Of a DNA stretch of 14,221 nt, positions 7,477 to 14,132 are shown in pieces. The stretch spans positions 1 through 14,221 of the forward strand of contig JAFGTU010000485.1 of the NCBI GenBank assembly GCA_016933985.1, read 5' to 3'. This DNA comes from Sedimentisphaerales bacterium. GTDB lineage: Bacteria > Planctomycetota > Phycisphaerae > Sedimentisphaerales > Anaerobacaceae. Under the pieces are notes generated by a model. The model saw nothing but the letters and a program-made list of their open reading frames with translations, was not told the DNA's origin and made no database searches. A program made the translations under genes and the position numbers. Positions within the stretch are counted from its first letter, which is position 1; the number at the start of each line of letters is the position of its first letter.

Positions 7477-8706
7477 TTAGCCCTGCGAGAGCTGCTCTAT
7501 GAAGGCCTCGACATTCGTTCGTGTCTGCTCTTCGGAATAGAGCCGAAGGTCGTTCAGGTCGCCATCGATGATCACGAAAGGCTTGCCCGTTTTTCCCTGG
7601 ATTCGCTGGGGCATATCGTACCGGCTGTTCGAGTTGTTCGGGCAGGTCTTGGCGTTGTGGTAGAGCACGCCGTCAACCTTGAACTTCTCGATCATCCGCT
7701 CTATGTATGCCTCCTTCGGCTCGTCGCTTCGGCAGATAAATAGCTCGCTGTAAGCCCGCGCCATCCCCTCGAAGGGCTTATCCGGGTCAAGCGCCTCGAA
7801 TACCCAGCTATTGCAGTATGTCGATGCGACAACAGCCGTGCGAAGCTCCATGAACTGCAGAGCAAGATTCTTGAGCTTTCCCCAAATCGGCATCCCCTCC
7901 CAATAAACTCGATGCTTCTCGCCCTGGACGGCGCCGATGCCGTCGGCAATTCGCTGCTTCAATTCAACCAGGAGAATCTCGTAGTAGTCGATGGCCTCCT
8001 GCGTGCCGCGAAGGACAACAGCCGGGCCCATCTGGATCGTCCCGTCGAAAAACGTGATCGGCGAAGGCACGTTCGCCGCCGTTTCCAGAACAGCCTTCCA
8101 CAATTCCGTGCACTTTCTCGATAGCCTAACGACCTCTTTAAGCTTATCGTAATCGAGCTTGACCCCCGCTATTTTCTGGAGCGGCTCAACAAGGCCCTCG
8201 ATCTGCCTGGCCACGGATGTCAGGATGGCGCCGTCAAGCGCGCCGATGGCCCGCGGGGTATGAACGCCGACGCAGGGCACATTCCACTCGCGGGCGTAAA
8301 AGCTGAACCAATCTTTCACATCCCGGCACTGATTCGTGTTGAAGACCAGCACGTCGGCCTTGGGCGGGCCCGGCAGGTTCATCTTGTTCAAAGGACTCTG
8401 GCCCTTCAGGTACGACCCTATGTCGCTGGTCAGGTACGAGCATATATCCGGCGAGAAACCGCGGGCGTTCGCCTCCGGAATAAGGTCGGTAGCCATTCGC
8501 GTTGCGCCGAGCATCGCCCCGTGGTTCTCAGGAAAATACACCAAAAATCCCAATGCCCGCAGCAGCTCGGCCGGGCCGACACTCGTGCACCACGCGACTT
8601 TCTTGCCCGCAGCCTCCGCCCCGCAAAGCTCCGTGAAATACTGCCCCATCACGCCGCGCATATTCTTACTGGCTGCGAAATCCTTCAATTCTACCGATGA
8701 CGCCAT
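7477..8706 (-). CDS. 2-hydroxyacyl-CoA dehydratase / benzoyl-CoA reductase family catalytic subunit
   Basis: A 409-residue protein of the HgdB/BcrB-BcrC/FldBC family (HGD-D). Three cysteines lie where the family binds its catalytic [4Fe-4S] cluster: C89 (FSPDICSYL), C127 (NTNQCRD) and C355 (NAKTCPNNS). The motif VYWEGMPIWGKL (267-278) is also typical. The protein receives an ATP-driven electron from the activase encoded 4 nt downstream and either removes water from a 2-hydroxyacyl-CoA through a ketyl radical or reduces an aromatic acyl-CoA. Known enzymes pair two related subunits; only one is present here, recalling E. coli YjiM with YjiL or the homodimeric double-cubane cluster proteins. Start 8706 is chosen for its GGAG at 8714-8717 and because it follows the upstream stop by 2 nt; a start at 8742 would overlap that gene. 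Confidence 0.9.
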   Translation of the reverse strand: MASSVELKDFAASKNMRGVMGQYFTELCGAEAAGKKVAWCTSVGPAELLRALGFLVYFPENHGAMLGATRMATDLIPEANARGFSPDICSYLTSDIGSYLKGQSPLNKMNLPGPPKADVLVFNTNQCRDVKDWFSFYAREWNVPCVGVHTPRAIGALDGAILTSVARQIEGLVEPLQKIAGVKLDYDKLKEVVRLSRKCTELWKAVLETAANVPSPITFFDGTIQMGPAVVLRGTQEAIDYYEILLVELKQRIADGIGAVQGEKHRVYWEGMPIWGKLKNLALQFMELRTAVVASTYCNSWVFEALDPDKPFEGMARAYSELFICRSDEPKEAYIERMIEKFKVDGVLYHNAKTCPNNSNSRYDMPQRIQGKTGKPFVIIDGDLNDLRLYSEEQTRTNVEAFIEQLSQG

Positions 8707-8708
8707 AA

Positions 8709-10784
8709 TCAGACTCCTGCCCTTTCTTTCAGCAACCTGCAAGGCTGAAAACGCTCGCCGAATCTCCCAACAAGCGATTCCAGTCGATGTATCACTTCAT
8801 TTATCCCGAGGTCATAAGCATATTTCAGCACGCCGCCCCGAAAATCGGGAAACCCCGTTCCCAATACCATCGCAACGTCGATATCCGACTCGCGCTGGGC
8901 GATTTGCTCCTCGACAACACGGAACGCCTCGGCGGCCATTCGCATAATCAGCCGATCCGTTACCTCGGCGGCATCGATTTCGCGGGCCGCCTTGCCGGCT
9001 TGCATTTGCACGTCTGCGATAATACTTCGAGTCAGGTCGCTATCCTGTGGAGTATAGTCGCCTTGCCGGTACGTGTAAACCCCCGCACCCGTTTTCTGGC
9101 CCAGACAGCCCCGTTCCACAAGTGACAGAGCGACCTGCGAGAGAGGTAGGTGATATGAAAACGCGCTGCACATTTGCTTGTCCGTCAGGGCGAGAATATC
9201 GATCCCAGCCATGTCTATCAGCGTCAAAGGCCCCATCGAAAAACCAAAATCGACCATCGTCGCGTCGATAACACGCGGCTCGGCTCCGTCTTCCAGTAAT
9301 TGAAACGCCTCTTTCAAATACGGTATAAACAGCCGGTTGACGACAAACCCCGCTCGGTTCTTCACCAGGATAGGCGTCTTGCGAATATCTTTGACGAGCT
9401 TCATGGCCGTCGCGATAACACCTGCATCGGTGTCCACGCGTCGAATCACCTCCACTAAGGGCATTGCATGGGCCGGATTGAAGAAGTGCAGGCCGGTCAG
9501 CCGTTGCGGATGGTTCAGGCACTCAGCCAGAATGTCTAAATCTATCGTCGAAGTGTTCGATGCGATAATTGCATCGCTTCGACAGACTGCCTCAATCTGT
9601 GACATTACCCCACACTTGACCGCCACGTCCTCGAACACCGCCTCAACAACAAGGTCCGCCTTGCCGATATCGTTCCAGTCCTTTGCTCTGGAAATCCGCC
9701 CAAGCACCTCCTCCGCCCGCTGTCGGCTCATCTTGCCCTGCTGGATTCTTCTTTCGAGCGAATTGCCAATCCTCGCAAGCGCCTTTTCGACGGCTTCTTT
9801 CTCCGCATCGGTTATCACAACTGGTAAGCCCGAAGCGGCAAACGCCTGCGCAATCCCCGTCCCCATCGACCCCGTCCCGACCACCGCAGTCGCGGCAATA
9901 TTCATCGCTGCAGCCGCATCGAGTTCCGGTATCTTGTTTGTCTGCCGTGCGGCGAAGAAAAGGTATATCTTGTTCCGAGCCGCAAGTGTCTCCATGCACT
10001 CGGCGAAGCCTTCCTGCTCGGCTTTCAGCCCCGCCTGGCACGAGTCATCTATGCCCATCCGCACGGCGTCGCTGACCTTCTTGGGAGCGATGATCTCAGG
10101 CCGAGCCTTCTCGATGAGTTGTTGCGCTTGTCGGAATGCCTCGTCGTTGGCCGCTATATCGGAAATCTTGTCGGTTCGTTGGCTGGTTACGGTCGGTCGC
10201 TTGCCCGACTGCAACAACTCATAAGCCGTTTCAATAAGCTCATCCGCCTCGCACACCCTATCGACGAGTCCCAATTCCAACGCCTCATCGGCCTTGATCG
10301 GCTTGCCGGTCAGGATCATCTTCAGCGCCGCCTCGACGCCTATCAGCCTCGGCAATCGCTGCGTCCCCCCGGCCCCCGGATTGATTCCTAGCGTGACTTC
10401 AGGAAAACTAAATTTGGTTCTCCGCGTGCATACTCGAAAATGACAGGCCATCGCAAGCTCCAGCGCGCCCCCTATCACATTGCCCGCCATTGCCGCGGCG
10501 CAGGGCTTTCGCGAATTCTCAACAGCGTCGAATGCCTCCTGGAATATGCGCGACGTCCGTATCGCGTCGTCGGCTGAAGCGATCTCCTTGAAGATATTCA
10601 CATCCGCGCCGGCGCTGAAATGCTCATCAATTCCGGTCACGATGATCCCGCGAACATCCTGGTCGGCGTTGGCACGACTAACCGCGGCTGTGAGCTCCTC
10701 GAGCAGCTCGAAGCCGATTGCATTGAGCGGCGGATTGTTCAGACGCACCGTGGCGATGCCCGCTGATTTGCTGTACTCGATCAT
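8709..10784 (-). CDS. Enoyl-CoA hydratase / 3-hydroxyacyl-CoA dehydrogenase fusion (FadB/FadJ-like)
   Basis: A 691-residue bifunctional protein with the FadB domain order. Residues ~1-190 are a crotonase domain with oxyanion-hole sequence FSAGADV (56-62) and both catalytic glutamates, E109 (GGALELA) and E129 (FPEVTLG). From ~298 comes the NAD-binding dehydrogenase domain with GTGSMGTGIA (303-312), the catalytic pair H433 (GLHFFNP) and E445 (PLVEVI), then NRAGFVVNRL and two C-terminal helical modules. It should hydrate an enoyl-CoA and oxidise the 3-hydroxyacyl-CoA with NAD. In the operon it could process the product of the neighbouring radical enzyme, as Dch-like hydratases do for ring-reduced aromatic CoA esters, or carry out ordinary beta-oxidation. 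No thiolase partner (FadA) is present. It is separated from the dehydrogenase upstream by an inverted-repeat element and lacks a strong ribosome binding site. Confidence 0.93.
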   Translation of the reverse strand: MIEYSKSAGIATVRLNNPPLNAIGFELLEELTAAVSRANADQDVRGIIVTGIDEHFSAGADVNIFKEIASADDAIRTSRIFQEAFDAVENSRKPCAAAMAGNVIGGALELAMACHFRVCTRRTKFSFPEVTLGINPGAGGTQRLPRLIGVEAALKMILTGKPIKADEALELGLVDRVCEADELIETAYELLQSGKRPTVTSQRTDKISDIAANDEAFRQAQQLIEKARPEIIAPKKVSDAVRMGIDDSCQAGLKAEQEGFAECMETLAARNKIYLFFAARQTNKIPELDAAAAMNIAATAVVGTGSMGTGIAQAFAASGLPVVITDAEKEAVEKALARIGNSLERRIQQGKMSRQRAEEVLGRISRAKDWNDIGKADLVVEAVFEDVAVKCGVMSQIEAVCRSDAIIASNTSTIDLDILAECLNHPQRLTGLHFFNPAHAMPLVEVIRRVDTDAGVIATAMKLVKDIRKTPILVKNRAGFVVNRLFIPYLKEAFQLLEDGAEPRVIDATMVDFGFSMGPLTLIDMAGIDILALTDKQMCSAFSYHLPLSQVALSLVERGCLGQKTGAGVYTYRQGDYTPQDSDLTRSIIADVQMQAGKAAREIDAAEVTDRLIMRMAAEAFRVVEEQIAQRESDIDVAMVLGTGFPDFRGGVLKYAYDLGINEVIHRLESLVGRFGERFQPCRLLKERAGV
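8714..8717 (-). promoter_or_regulatory. Ribosome binding site setting the dehydratase-subunit start
   Basis: GGAG on the minus strand, 7 nt before the ATG at 8706, within the last codons of the upstream fusion gene. It indicates translational coupling and favours 8706 over the in-frame ATG at 8742. Confidence 0.7.
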
Positions 10785-10806
10785 ATTGGTTGGGCTTGCC
10801 TGATGT

Positions 10807-10814
10807 TTCGGTTA
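10807..10814. repeat. 8-bp direct repeat, left copy
   Basis: TTCGGTTA, identical to 10992-10999. The pair flanks the inverted-repeat element and could be a target-site duplication. This copy contains an in-frame stop for the upstream dehydrogenase if the element is removed. Confidence 0.4.
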
Positions 10815-10823
10815 AGGTAAAAG

Positions 10824-10990
10824 TTTTGCAAAATTGCAGGTTAGGCCTACTTAACAAAAGAAAAAATTGTTCTTTGATTTTTTCTTTTTAGCGGTAACAG
10901 ATTGTGCCGCAAATAGTAAGCTGATTATTGAAGAAAATCATAAAACAGATTTTCTTCAACAATATAGGCCTAACCTGCAATTTTGCAAAA
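10824..10990. mobile_element. AT-rich inverted-repeat element, MITE-like candidate
   Basis: The ends form a perfect 26-bp inverted repeat, 10824-10849 and 10965-10990; a mismatch follows outside, then two more matching bases. Each arm contains the palindromes TTTTGCAAAA and AGGCCT. The ~115 bp between the arms is roughly 27% GC by hand count, far below its neighbours. It holds a perfect 12-bp hairpin (10856-10867/10877-10888, 9-nt loop), a weak GCGG/CCGC hairpin (10891-10910) and another perfect 12-bp hairpin (10928-10939/10948-10959, 8-nt loop), so it could fold like a cloverleaf. It has no coding capacity for a transposase. Flanking 8-bp direct repeats suggest insertion, although the left repeat is 9 bp from the arm and the right only 1 bp. 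Alternatives are an attenuator or an operon-internal RNA processing structure. Confidence 0.6.
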
Positions 10991-10991
10991 G

Positions 10992-10999
10992 TTCGGTTA
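10992..10999. repeat. 8-bp direct repeat, right copy
   Basis: TTCGGTTA, identical to 10807-10814. Read on the minus strand it begins with the TAA stop codon of the dehydrogenase gene. Confidence 0.4.
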
Positions 11000-11962
11000 G
11001 ACTTCAAGGGTCAGCTTCAGAGAATCTTTCGCGCATTCGGCGTACATCTCGAAGGCCTCCGGCGCCTTGTCCCACGGCATTCGCGGAGTCACCATCTCGG
11101 TAAGGGCCGAGGCCCGCTCGTCGAGCACCATGTCCGCCGCCGTCTGGAAGAACGCCCCGCACTCCGGGCCAACGCACGTATTTATCTGGATATTCCGCCG
11201 AAAGACGTGATACCACGGAAACTCCTGCAGCTCGTAGTGCGGCATCCCGAAGACGAACAGCCTGCCCCCGACCCTCGGCAAATATGCAGCGGTCTTGAGC
11301 GATTCGACGTAGCCCGCCGCCTCCACTACGAAATCGACCATTTTTTCAGCGGTCAGTTTTTTAACTGTCTCGACAACATTCTCTTTCGAGGCGTCGATAA
11401 CGTGGTCGGCTCCGTAACGCTTGGACCATTCCAGCCGCCAGTCCAGCAGGTCCGTCGCAATAACCGAGCTCGCCCCCATCAGCCGAAGAGTGTGCGTGAA
11501 TACCAATCCCATCGGCCCTTGTCCGATCACCGCGCAGCTCTGGCCGATTACGTCATCCGTTCGCGTCATCGCCCGAAGAATCGTCGCCAGCGGCTGCGCT
11601 ACCACCAGCGCAGCGGGGTCTGGAGCATCCTGCGGCAGGCGCGCAATGGCCGGTGGGCGGCAAAGGATGTACTCGGCGAAGCCGTAATAGCCGTGCGGCT
11701 GGGCAAGCACCAATGTTCCCTCTTCCCAGCCTTCGCACCGGGATTCGGCTATGACGCCGATATTCTCGTGCCCGGCCCAGCCCACCGGGTTGGGAAAGTC
11801 GATATTGCCCCATAGCCCTTCGCCGGTATATTGGCCCATATTGCTCCCACAAAGCGCAACGTGCGTGCACCGCACGAGCACCTCGCCTTCGCCCGGTTCC
11901 GGTTTGGGTGCATCGTCCAACATCGCAATCTTTCTCGGCTCAACTATCTGAATCGCTCGCAT
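10997..11962 (-). CDS. Medium-chain dehydrogenase/reductase (alcohol dehydrogenase-like)
   Basis: A 321-residue MDR-superfamily oxidoreductase and the first gene of the operon, with GAGG 6 nt before its ATG. It has the GroES-like N-terminal domain with potential zinc ligands C38 (ALCGSN) and H65-E66 (WAGHEN), and a Rossmann domain with GQGPMGLV (147-154) for NAD(P). Two things are unusual: the four-cysteine structural zinc lobe is absent, making it short, and the position that usually holds a Glu or Cys zinc ligand in EPLA-type motifs is Gln (VAQPLAT, Q123). It probably oxidises or reduces a secondary alcohol or hydroxyacyl-CoA. By analogy with anaerobic benzoate pathways, where an MDR enzyme oxidises 6-hydroxycyclohexenecarbonyl-CoA, a ring-alcohol dehydrogenase is possible, but this is inference from context only. 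Confidence 0.85.
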   Translation of the reverse strand: MRAIQIVEPRKIAMLDDAPKPEPGEGEVLVRCTHVALCGSNMGQYTGEGLWGNIDFPNPVGWAGHENIGVIAESRCEGWEEGTLVLAQPHGYYGFAEYILCRPPAIARLPQDAPDPAALVVAQPLATILRAMTRTDDVIGQSCAVIGQGPMGLVFTHTLRLMGASSVIATDLLDWRLEWSKRYGADHVIDASKENVVETVKKLTAEKMVDFVVEAAGYVESLKTAAYLPRVGGRLFVFGMPHYELQEFPWYHVFRRNIQINTCVGPECGAFFQTAADMVLDERASALTEMVTPRMPWDKAPEAFEMYAECAKDSLKLTLEV

Positions 11963-12021
11963 CGGTCACCTCACTAACTGCCGAATCGCCAACGGCATCC
12001 AACGTCGATATCAACAACGAG

Positions 12022-12050
12022 ATTAGACCAGATAACCGCAGCCCGGACAA
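12022..12050 (-). promoter_or_regulatory. Possible sigma70-like promoter of the six-gene operon
   Basis: On the minus strand, TTGTCC (12050-12045) and TCTAAT (12027-12022) are separated by 17 bp. Transcription would start near 12015, about 53 nt before the ATG at 11962. Confidence 0.45.
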
Positions 12051-12112
12051 GCGCAAAAAGGCCCTTAATAAGTCCTGTTCGACCAAACCATCCCAACAAT
12101 AAGACTTTTCCC

Positions 12113-12145
12113 TTGACTTCTGTCCCCGTATTATATTGTGATACT
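12113..12145 (+). promoter_or_regulatory. Possible promoter of the 12191 lipoprotein
   Basis: TTGACT at 12113-12118 is a good -35, but the -10 is ambiguous: TATTGT (12134-12139) gives a 15-bp spacer and the extended TGTGATACT (12137-12145) gives 21 bp. The AT-rich stretch fits a promoter; the exact element is uncertain. Confidence 0.35.
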
Positions 12146-12178
12146 CACAACTCTTACAGAACTCTGACTAATCGCAGT

Positions 12179-12183
12179 AGGAG
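12179..12183 (+). promoter_or_regulatory. Ribosome binding site setting the 12191 start
   Basis: AGGAG, 7 nt before the ATG at 12191. It supports this start over the earlier in-frame ATG at 12113, which lies inside the predicted promoter. Confidence 0.75.
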
Positions 12184-12190
12184 ACGAACG

Positions 12191-12568
12191 ATGAAGAATC
12201 AGAATCAGAGAGTAGCTTCAGTTGGGCATTTGGTGATGGTTGCATTGACTCTGGGCGTTTTTCTTGGATTGGCTGTCGGATGCGGCGGATGCGGGATGCC
12301 CAAGAATATGTCCGTCGGCGGGTATGACCACAAGGATATGAGCAAATCGCAATACCGCGACATTATCCTGGAGCAGGCCGAGACCTTGGCCGGCACAACC
12401 AACCCGGAGGATTGGCGAACCGCCGCAAAGTATTACGGCTCCATCGGAATGCTGGATGAGATGGATCGCTGCATACGCAAATATGTTGAAAAAGAGCCTG
12501 AGGTCGGAATAGACCTAATCTACGTCGGCGAGCAGGTTCATCAGTTTTACGAGGGCAAGAAGAAATAG
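12191..12568 (+). CDS. Small hypothetical lipoprotein, 125 aa
   Basis: A small secreted protein with a basic N-terminus, a hydrophobic segment (VMVALTLGVFLGL) and the lipobox AVGC, giving a lipidated cysteine at about residue 32 followed by GGCG. The mature part of about 93 residues is helical and charged, with an EDWRTAAKYYGSIGMLDEMDR-like segment that could be a single TPR-type helical pair, and it ends in a lysine-rich tail. I recognise no family and see no catalytic motif. It would be anchored in a membrane with its helical domain in the periplasm. It is divergent from the acyl-CoA operon and convergent with ahbC, so it is probably monocistronic. Confidence 0.78.
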   Translation: MKNQNQRVASVGHLVMVALTLGVFLGLAVGCGGCGMPKNMSVGGYDHKDMSKSQYRDIILEQAETLAGTTNPEDWRTAAKYYGSIGMLDEMDRCIRKYVEKEPEVGIDLIYVGEQVHQFYEGKKK

Positions 12569-12582
12569 CCTTCCGCCAGGCT
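12567..12582 (+). terminator. Weak hairpin after the small lipoprotein
   Basis: AGCCT (12567-12571) and AGGCT (12578-12582) form a 5-bp stem with a 6-nt loop, overlapping the stop codon and followed by TGCTTTC. The stem and T-tract are short, so termination would be inefficient. Confidence 0.3.
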
Positions 12583-12587
12583 TGCTT

Positions 12588-13847
12588 TCATGGACCTTCC
12601 CCCGGCATTTTGAAGAGTTCGCCGGTCTGTTTAAGATTCTCTTGTTTCTCCTCATTGAGTCCGATTTCTTCGTCGGTCAGGTAGCAGGCGGGGTCGGGGG
12701 CCCAGGGGTCGTTGAATTGCAGGTCGGCGCGGACTCGCAGGCTTCCGCCGCAGGCGTCGAAGAATTTGCACAATCTGCACCGGCCCTTGATATACCTCCT
12801 TCTATTCCTAAGCCCTTTTAGCAACGGCTCATCGGGGTCGGTCCATATCTCGCTGAAGGGCCTCTCGTGGACGGTGCACAAATCATAATGGGTCCAGAAC
12901 TGGTCGGGATGGACGTTGCCGTTGTAGTCGATACAGCCTATGCCGACTCCGCTGCTGTACAATCCACCGCCGTTCCAGGTGAGGAGCTTCCAGACGTTCT
13001 CGGCGCGTTGCGGGTCCTTTTCTAACAGCTTGAGATAGAGATATACGCCATCGACGTGGTTATCGACGGTCAGAATGTCGGTTTTCCTGCCGGCCTGCTT
13101 GTACTGCTCGGTTTTTGCCAGGATCATCTCGATTGCCTCGCGGCTTTGGGCGTGGGTGAGGTCGTCGGCGCTGATGGCCCCGCCTCGGCCGCTGGGGACT
13201 AAGTGATAAAAGCAGGCCCGCTCGATGTTCTCGGCCTCGAAGAAGTCGAAAAGGGCCTCCAAGTCCTGGACGTTCCTCTGGGTCAGCGTCAGCCTAAGGC
13301 CGATCCGCACGCCGGCGGCCTGGCAATTCCTTATCCCCGTAACGGCCTTATCGAATGCCCCGGCGACCGCCCTGAATTTGTCGTTGATCTCGCCGATGCC
13401 GTCTAAGCTGATGCCGACGTAAGAAACGCCCCTGGCCTTAATCATGGCCGCCTTTTCTTCTGTAATCAGCGTGCCGTTGGTGGAAATGACGGTTCGCAGG
13501 CCCTTTCCGGCGGCGTATTCTATCAGGTCAAACAGGTCCGGCCGCATCAACGGCTCGCCCCCGCTGAACAGCACGGATGGGCAGCCGAACCGGGCCAGGT
13601 CGTCCAGGACCTCCTTCGCCTTTTGCGTCGAGATGTCGTTGAACGGCTTGCCTGCGCCGCTGTCGTTATAGCAGTGGACGCACTTTAGGTTGCACGCCCT
13701 GGTGATGTTCCAGACGACGATGGGGCGCCTTTCCGATGCCTTTTTCGGCACAATTTCGCCGGGGCGCTCTCCGGCGCCTTCTTTGCCGTAACGAAGCCAG
13801 TCGCCCGGCGTTACCTGGTCACAATACAACTTGCTGATATTTATCAT
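12588..13847 (-). CDS. ahbC: Radical SAM/SPASM protein, probable 12,18-didecarboxysiroheme deacetylase AhbC
   Basis: A 419-residue radical SAM enzyme. The N-terminus (INISKLYCDQVTPGDWLRYG, then PIVVWNITRACNLKCVHCY) matches what I recall of AhbC, which removes acetate side chains from 12,18-didecarboxysiroheme to give iron-coproporphyrin III in the siroheme-dependent heme pathway of anaerobes. C52, C56 and C59 (CNLKCVHC) bind the SAM cluster; GGEP (96-99) and STNGT (122-126) are also typical. C305, C324, C357, C360, C366 and C388 form a SPASM-type set for auxiliary clusters. An AAGGA precedes the ATG and a promoter lies at 13914-13943. No other heme gene is nearby. The alternative is a related NirJ-type heme d1 enzyme or another SPASM protein. 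Confidence 0.8.
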   Translation of the reverse strand: MINISKLYCDQVTPGDWLRYGKEGAGERPGEIVPKKASERRPIVVWNITRACNLKCVHCYNDSGAGKPFNDISTQKAKEVLDDLARFGCPSVLFSGGEPLMRPDLFDLIEYAAGKGLRTVISTNGTLITEEKAAMIKARGVSYVGISLDGIGEINDKFRAVAGAFDKAVTGIRNCQAAGVRIGLRLTLTQRNVQDLEALFDFFEAENIERACFYHLVPSGRGGAISADDLTHAQSREAIEMILAKTEQYKQAGRKTDILTVDNHVDGVYLYLKLLEKDPQRAENVWKLLTWNGGGLYSSGVGIGCIDYNGNVHPDQFWTHYDLCTVHERPFSEIWTDPDEPLLKGLRNRRRYIKGRCRLCKFFDACGGSLRVRADLQFNDPWAPDPACYLTDEEIGLNEEKQENLKQTGELFKMPGEGP

Positions 13848-13913
13848 TCTAAATCCTTACTCATCAATAACTTACTGTTGGGCTGTTGAAAACCCCTTGC
13901 TTTCTGATAAGAC

Positions 13914-13943
13914 ATTATACACCAAACGGCCGCGGGATGGCAC
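13914..13943 (-). promoter_or_regulatory. Sigma70-like promoter for ahbC
   Basis: On the minus strand, GTGCCA (13943-13938, 4 of 6 bases), an 18-bp spacer and a perfect TATAAT (13919-13914). Transcription would start near 13907, with a leader of about 60 nt. The -35 abuts the heptamer repeat. Confidence 0.5.
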
Positions 13944-13946
13944 GTC

Positions 13947-13995
13947 TGTCGTATCGCGTATGTCGTATCGCGTATCGCGTATTGCGTGTTGCGGG
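13947..13995. repeat. 7-bp tandem repeat, seven units
   Basis: Seven consecutive 7-mers: TGTCGTA, TCGCGTA, TGTCGTA, TCGCGTA, TCGCGTA, TTGCGTG, TTGCGGG. The first four units also form two perfect copies of a 14-mer. It starts just upstream of the ahbC promoter. Confidence 0.8.
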
Positions 13996-14001
13996 GGATG
14001 A

Positions 14002-14111
14002 ATTGGGTTTGATTGGGTTTGTTTTTTCTGGTCCGGTTGGGGGAAATATCTGCATAATGCTTTTCGCAGCAAGGAGTTAAGGTTATTTTGCCTATTTTGA
14101 AATTGGGTTTG
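14002..14111. repeat. ATTGGGTTTG direct repeats, three copies
   Basis: The 10-mer ATTGGGTTTG occurs in tandem at 14002-14011 and 14012-14021, and again at 14102-14111. Read on the minus strand it gives peptides such as KQTQF and NKPNF, which I recall from spurious translations of dispersed intergenic repeats in planctomycete genomes. No real gene is supported here. Confidence 0.6.
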
Positions 14112-14132
14112 TTTTGCATAATTGACCGATGG

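Noticed and set aside
10853..10890. Intrinsic terminator of the dehydrogenase gene
   Set aside because: The stem is almost entirely A-T pairs and lies inside the larger inverted repeat. It lacks the GC-rich stem followed by a separate T-tract, although some attenuation cannot be excluded.
10840..10977. Possible integron attC site, because GTTAGGC and GCCTAAC fit the core-site patterns
   Set aside because: The two words are in the wrong order: attC has RYYYAAC at the outer 5' end and GTTRRRY at the 3' end. No integrase or gene cassette is nearby.
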